Under the pieces are notes generated by a model. That model was not told the origin of the DNA and made no database searches. It was given only the letters and a program-made list of their open reading frames with translations. Position numbers and translations under genes: made by a program. DNA of 33,830 nt from a virus, in IMG/VR virus record IMGVR_UViG_3300028829_000675, positions 1-33,830 of that record; one strand, 5' to 3'. Positions 31,401-33,830 of the stretch are shown here, piece by piece (position 1 is the first letter of the stretch; every line of letters begins with the position of its first letter).

Positions 31401-31788
31401 CTCACGATTAGATTTTACTGAAATTGCACAAGAATATGAAGAAGAACTTGGAAGACAGGTAGGCATACAGGCAAACATTGCTGATCTTTTGGACAATCTT
31501 GAAATTTTGGCAGGTGGTAGCAGAGGTGCACGACGTGTTATGAACGATCCTGACTTGAAGAGTGCAATGCCTCGGTCTAGGAAAGAACGCGGTCGGCTGT
31601 TAAGAGATCGTTCTGCTATCAAAAAAATGTCAGGAAACAATGAGTTCTGGAGAGAGGTGCGGAAGACAAACCCTGAATTAGATATCTATACACTACGTAA
31701 TATGTTCCGCACGATTGAGCGTGAATACGATAACAAAAATCTAAACATGGCTGATCCGGAAGACTTGCCTCAACCAGTGATTGAGTAG
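28399..31788 (+). CDS. Large internal virion/ejection protein, main part
   Basis: 1129 residues as annotated from a GTG inside the frame; the true N-terminus is in the 28157 fragment. The N-terminus is Ala/Gly-rich and hydrophobic (GGAATAGTMAAKVAAQKG). The bulk is helical and charged (ADLGTRIFRSVEGIMEPLTQ, IHRANEIGRILEAEGKAVHA, KLGKTAYNPVGQVRNFG, GRLRE-like segments), with VPVVGNFMAFSAEVFRNSYK in the last third, followed by helix-rich MGHQEMVDGFNTGNSALVKS. The C-terminus has a basic patch (RSRKERGRLLRDRSAIKKM) and an acidic end. Its size and position as the last gene of the tail/ejection block resemble the largest T7/P22-type ejection proteins. No lytic transglycosylase motif was found. Base composition is clearly more AT-rich than in the portal. 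Confidence 0.65.
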   Translation: MFTGGAATAGTMAAKVAAQKGVTNLLKNRLKASVSAPVLKAAGVDAAISGTGGAAREALIQETEQDIGVREGYDPAMMALTGVLEGPGSVLLGGVAGTLAKAGGMGTADAFRLARDKSELVDQYPGTVVDFIDEKFRTFILPSGGMSDNVVRSDELIAARQNSIVSRAEDVRKKLNKNKNYRDIMSGTDETAKSLLTRAAEGFTKDIDEVRNLYGDDLADSLIKGRKSIREASMFANEVEGLNPSVSKLFDPESSTFNPTYLRRTYEAYELGQRRPITFKKFMEQNPDAVDNLYNTLRLDAGSAQPVNYYKSFGLDESFLAPSRMTDETRTHLTGQAKKLYEGKLGKFDYSGSVGKRRKAIDPAIKEFLGAEQADLGTRIFRSVEGIMEPLTQIHRANEIGRILEAEGKAVHAKDAYEAQKKFAAQTGEIKPATEFVSIYGDKAFPVKHGLRSGEINYYVPKELGNRLNKVLTNPALRFSGEGALSGVNNILEGMSFLQGAIKLGKTAYNPVGQVRNFGGMGMSVFGSGNYRGAVDLLNKKLNGTKQEREEFIQLMMDLGIQDTGVNLRQILNRLGPDFERGTVDANKIRKVAESVLKAGKVGNAAREAYRITDDLGKFMAFLGERRKMDNIWGNADESYRNVLRDEVREIFNKQTRTPLEGSGDLLSTRTVGMTDEKVLNELAARKALNVMPTYSRVPAITEYLRGVPVVGNFMAFSAEVFRNSYKILQMGHQEMVDGFNTGNSALVKSGAERLGAISALNAGVVGGAYAWNELNGYDEIASALKDYLSFDKYNPIVITGVEENKNGERTIAYKDLGYVNPFNPLMQVVDRVTSAAATGKPIEDVLADSLPGAIGETFSPFLDQSLAFSVGESIYKSIVATQEGDERAAEYYIGKAYRTLEPGFAKIIRELTVEADVLDPNLERVIAPRYYGADGKKVESVADVGEYFYRTGLFTFAPERRFEVNATTGFALGEQSRALNTGWSGFRRKIGQTLRDPSFTSRLDFTEIAQEYEEELGRQVGIQANIADLLDNLEILAGGSRGARRVMNDPDLKSAMPRSRKERGRLLRDRSAIKKMSGNNEFWREVRKTNPELDIYTLRNMFRTIEREYDNKNLNMADPEDLPQPVIE

Positions 31789-32235
31789 TTACTTGGCGTT
31801 CTTAACTATCGAAGCACCGAAGTACAATCCGACAATAGCAGAGACAAGATGAGTATCCAGAGGGGTCAGGACCAGACCCTTCATTGTCTGCCACACAGTC
31901 GCCTCTTTCCCTTCTGTGATGAACAAGAACCCCGGATTCCACTCAGTCCACCCAACAATAACAGGTACATCAGGCCAGAAGATAGGAACAATCTTGGGCC
32001 ATACGATGACGGCACCGATTGCTGACAAGGCTATGATACGGCGCGTCACCTGAAAGCCCTTGTTCTCGTACCGTCGGGCCATATCAGTAGCCTTAGACTG
32101 CGCTGAGAGGCCGTCTATGGCCCTCTGGAATGCTTCCTGCTTGGCCTTCATGTTCTGTGACCAGAGGGTCATGACGCCGCCCATAAGGCCGGAGCCAAGC
32201 ATTGTGATTAGTTCAAGAGGGATACCGCCAAGCAT
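31789..32235 (-). CDS. Holin-like three-TM protein (GTA-holin type)
   Basis: 148 residues on the - strand with GGAGA before the ATG. Three hydrophobic segments: ITMLGSGLMGGVMTLWSQ near the N-terminus, IIALSAIGAVIVWPKIVPIF in the middle and LVSAIVGLYFGASIV near the end, with a charged linker (KAKQEAFQRAIDGLSAQ). The blocks IPLELITMLGSGLMGG, VIVWPKIVPIFWPDVPVIVG, GFLFITEGKEATVWQT and TPLDTHLVSAIVGLYFG fit the 3TM holin group first described in gene transfer agents (PF11351), which opens the inner membrane for the lysozyme. Its stop touches the stop of the convergent + gene. Confidence 0.7.
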   Translation of the reverse strand: MLGGIPLELITMLGSGLMGGVMTLWSQNMKAKQEAFQRAIDGLSAQSKATDMARRYENKGFQVTRRIIALSAIGAVIVWPKIVPIFWPDVPVIVGWTEWNPGFLFITEGKEATVWQTMKGLVLTPLDTHLVSAIVGLYFGASIVKNAK

Positions 32236-32541
32236 TTAAGTCTCCAGTTTTTGGAAATCAATCTGCGTTAGCAATACGTTGTTGATAAGCAGACAATGTA
32301 AAACGTGGCTTACTTCTGCCATGTTAAGGTGGCCTACAAGGTAGTCTTCTGACGTGTTGTCTTTATTAAATGTAATAACAATGATACCGTCAACTTCTTC
32401 AGAGGCTACCTTGGCCTCCACAAGGGTAAGACAGTCGCGCATAGTACGCAATGCCTCTTCTTTGTCAGCATTTTCATCTTCTTCCGGGAGACTTGTGCTG
32501 TGCTTACCGCGAAGGTACACAACTTTATCATCATCGCTCAT
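32236..32541 (-). CDS. Acidic protein of unknown function
   Basis: 101 residues on the - strand; it ends directly before the holin start and begins in an ATGA overlap with the methyltransferase-like gene. The N-terminus is acidic and Ser/Glu-rich (TSLPEEDENADKEEALRTMR); the C-terminal half is a beta/alpha mix (VDGIIVITFNKDNTSEDYLV, GHLNMAEVSHVLHCLLINNV). No known family. Close spacing in the - strand cluster implies coexpression with its neighbours. Confidence 0.5.
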   Translation of the reverse strand: MSDDDKVVYLRGKHSTSLPEEDENADKEEALRTMRDCLTLVEAKVASEEVDGIIVITFNKDNTSEDYLVGHLNMAEVSHVLHCLLINNVLLTQIDFQKLET

Positions 32542-33221
32542 CGATATTTACTCTGCATAGGCCAGATAACAGGTCCGGTGTGTTTAGTCATGCGTTCAAA
32601 CGCCATGATATTTGTCACCTCAACAGGTTGCTCGAACTTAAATCTTCCGTGGAGGTGTTCTTTCTTGTAAGGCACTACCGACCTGTCAGACATAGGCCCG
32701 GCAACACCGCACCCGCTGATCATGTCGAAGCCATTATCTTTATAGAAGTCTGCATAAGCAGTCGGGCTGATGTTCCAGAAGCCATGGTTCATCATGTTCA
32801 GGGGGTTGACATGGATTACCACCCCACCATCAGGTCGAGTAGCGGAAAGGATGTTAGCAAATACTTGTCCGATATTGAAACAATGCTCGGCAGTCCCGCC
32901 GTCAATGACAATATCGTATTGTTCATCCCACTTTTCTGGATAATTGAGATCAACAATTCGTTCCGGTCCTCGGGCCTGTACAATGTCAACATAGTCTACC
33001 TTTCTGAATCCTAGTTCACCGATCAGTACTTCTGTTGTGTTGTACACCGGGTGCGGCCAACCGTGCCACGCCCTGATCTTGTCGGCATCTGGAAGTTCCT
33101 TGTACTCGCCGTTGATTAGCTTCGGATCAACAAGAAGATCAGAGTACCCAAGGCATAGGCACGTCTTATCTGTGGTGTCGAGTTGCTGGAGCATCTTGTA
33201 TGTTGTTGTCTCAATACCCAC
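32538..33221 (-). CDS. Class I SAM methyltransferase-like protein
   Basis: About 227 residues on the - strand from the GTG at 33221, preferred over the TTG at 33227 because AAGGA is spaced eight bases from it. Motif I-like CLCLGYSDLLVD is near residues 20-31. The central YDIVIDGGTAEHCFNIGQVF is the motif II/III-like region, with a following NILSATRPDGGVVIHVNPLN and MMNHGFWNISPTAYADFY. This D-GT-EH-FN pattern is, as I recall, shared with methyltransferases in surface-glycan gene clusters. Together with the DUF115-like neighbour it suggests sugar or glycan modification; no substrate can be named. The usual motif I Asp/Glu is not certain. Confidence 0.6.
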   Translation of the reverse strand: MGIETTTYKMLQQLDTTDKTCLCLGYSDLLVDPKLINGEYKELPDADKIRAWHGWPHPVYNTTEVLIGELGFRKVDYVDIVQARGPERIVDLNYPEKWDEQYDIVIDGGTAEHCFNIGQVFANILSATRPDGGVVIHVNPLNMMNHGFWNISPTAYADFYKDNGFDMISGCGVAGPMSDRSVVPYKKEHLHGRFKFEQPVEVTNIMAFERMTKHTGPVIWPMQSKYR

Positions 33222-33830
33222 GGGCAACGTCCTTTATGTCTTTGAGCGGACGTAGCTTACGGTTCTTCCACGTCTCGGAGCAGAGCGTCCCTTCCCCGAC
33301 AAAGTCTAGTTCCATATCGAGGTCTGTCTTGTCGAACAGTCGTTCACAATCTTGTGCCATGGCAAGAAGTTCCCCGGTCGTCCAAAAATCTTTATCATTA
33401 AGTTTAACAGACAGATACTTCTCACGTATCTTACCGTCATGGCTGCTAATTTTATCATTCTTCTCCTCATCAGGAGGTTCAGGGAACGATCCGTCCAGAC
33501 CAAGCATGATAGCGTCACGAAACCCAAGGGTGTGGAGCAGCCCGACAGCCCGTGTTGCAGCACACGTCCCGCCTGTTATGTAGACGGTATCCGGGTCGAG
33601 CGGGAAGTCTTCGTCTTCGGCAACACGTTTGATAGCATTAGAGTAAGCATGAAACCCCACAATAGTTGCACCGCGTTCAATAAGATAACGGGTAACAGAC
33701 GGGTCAGTCATGGACGCGACAAAAAAGATTGTTCGTTTGTCGATGTTCTCGAACAGGTCTTTACGGGTAACGCCGTGTGTGGACGTGCCATCAATAGGCC
33801 GGGGATCAAGGACAATACAACCCCATGGGA
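33211..33830 (-). CDS. DUF115-like protein, C-terminal part (5' end outside window)
   Basis: The frame on the - strand is open to the right edge, so the gene starts beyond 33830; the ATG at 33711 is internal. The open part upstream encodes GCIVLDPRPIDGTSTHGV and NIDKRTIFFVAS, continuous with DPSVTRYLIERGATIVG. The core ITGGTCAATRAVGLLHTLGF-RDAIMLGLDGSF resembles the DUF115 (MptE-like, sialyltransferase-related) signature GGS-A-T-a---lGf--i-l-G-D-sf. Such proteins occur with flagellin/surface glycosylation. The C-terminal extension is acidic (EEKNDK) and ends in LRPLKDIKDVARGY. It overlaps the methyltransferase-like gene by 11 bases. Confidence 0.65.
   Translation of the reverse strand, partial: PWGCIVLDPRPIDGTSTHGVTRKDLFENIDKRTIFFVASMTDPSVTRYLIERGATIVGFHAYSNAIKRVAEDEDFPLDPDTVYITGGTCAATRAVGLLHTLGFRDAIMLGLDGSFPEPPDEEKNDKISSHDGKIREKYLSVKLNDKDFWTTGELLAMAQDCERLFDKTDLDMELDFVGEGTLCSETWKNRKLRPLKDIKDVARGY

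Noticed and set aside
1-33830. tRNA genes, CRISPR arrays, integrase, transposases or attachment sites
   Set aside because: None were recognised on reading both strands; gaps between genes are too short to hold them except 9823-9918, which holds the promoter/terminator pair.

Overview
The window is the virion-structure module of a tailed phage with a short, podovirus-type tail. It contains a portal, a co-chaperonin, a scaffold, a Mu gpT-like HK97-fold capsid protein, a P22 gp4-like connector, an SU10-like adaptor, a P22 gp10-like nozzle, several fibre/spike genes and three large ejection-type proteins. No tube, sheath, tape measure, terminase, replication gene, integrase, tRNA or CRISPR array was seen. 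The fibre and mini-protein families are those I associate with marine phages of Proteobacteria, and a GTA-type 3TM holin hints at an alphaproteobacterial host. Both points are inference from family resemblance, not from a search.

Layout. Positions 2-31788 are all on the + strand, tightly packed, with 1-bp (TAATG), 4-bp (ATGA) and 8-bp (RTGGCTGA) overlaps. 2-6377: membrane/coiled-coil mini-protein (cut by the window edge), a protein with a possible ADP-ribosyltransferase-like tail, portal, phage-type lysozyme and small unknowns. 6377-9822: GroES-like co-chaperonin, scaffold, two unknown head-module proteins and major capsid protein, ending in a strong intrinsic terminator (9862-9890) that overlaps a promoter-like sequence. 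9919-11555: a run of mini-proteins, four of them very basic. 11533-14113: a DUF1415-like protein, connector, zinc ribbon, adaptor and a beta-rich virion protein. 14123-24185: fibres, spike, fibre-assembly chaperone and nozzle. 24201-31788: ejection/internal virion proteins with a GNAT-like gene among them. 31789-33830 is on the - strand: 3TM holin, an acidic unknown, a methyltransferase-like protein and a DUF115-like protein cut by the right edge.

Two virion genes are broken in this sequence. The portal is frameshifted by a perfect 29-bp tandem duplication (3419-3476). The giant ejection protein is frameshifted by an apparent one-base loss in a short G run near 28384. Both proteins should be indispensable, so assembly or sequencing error, or a defective template, is the first explanation to test.

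The only non-coding stretch above 40 bases is 9823-9918. The most interesting candidates are the interleaved promoter/terminator after the capsid gene, a short GG-x-(V/I) motif recurring across five virion-module proteins, a possible virion-packed ADP-ribosyltransferase, a 22-residue repeat protein, and the glycan-type gene pair at the right end.
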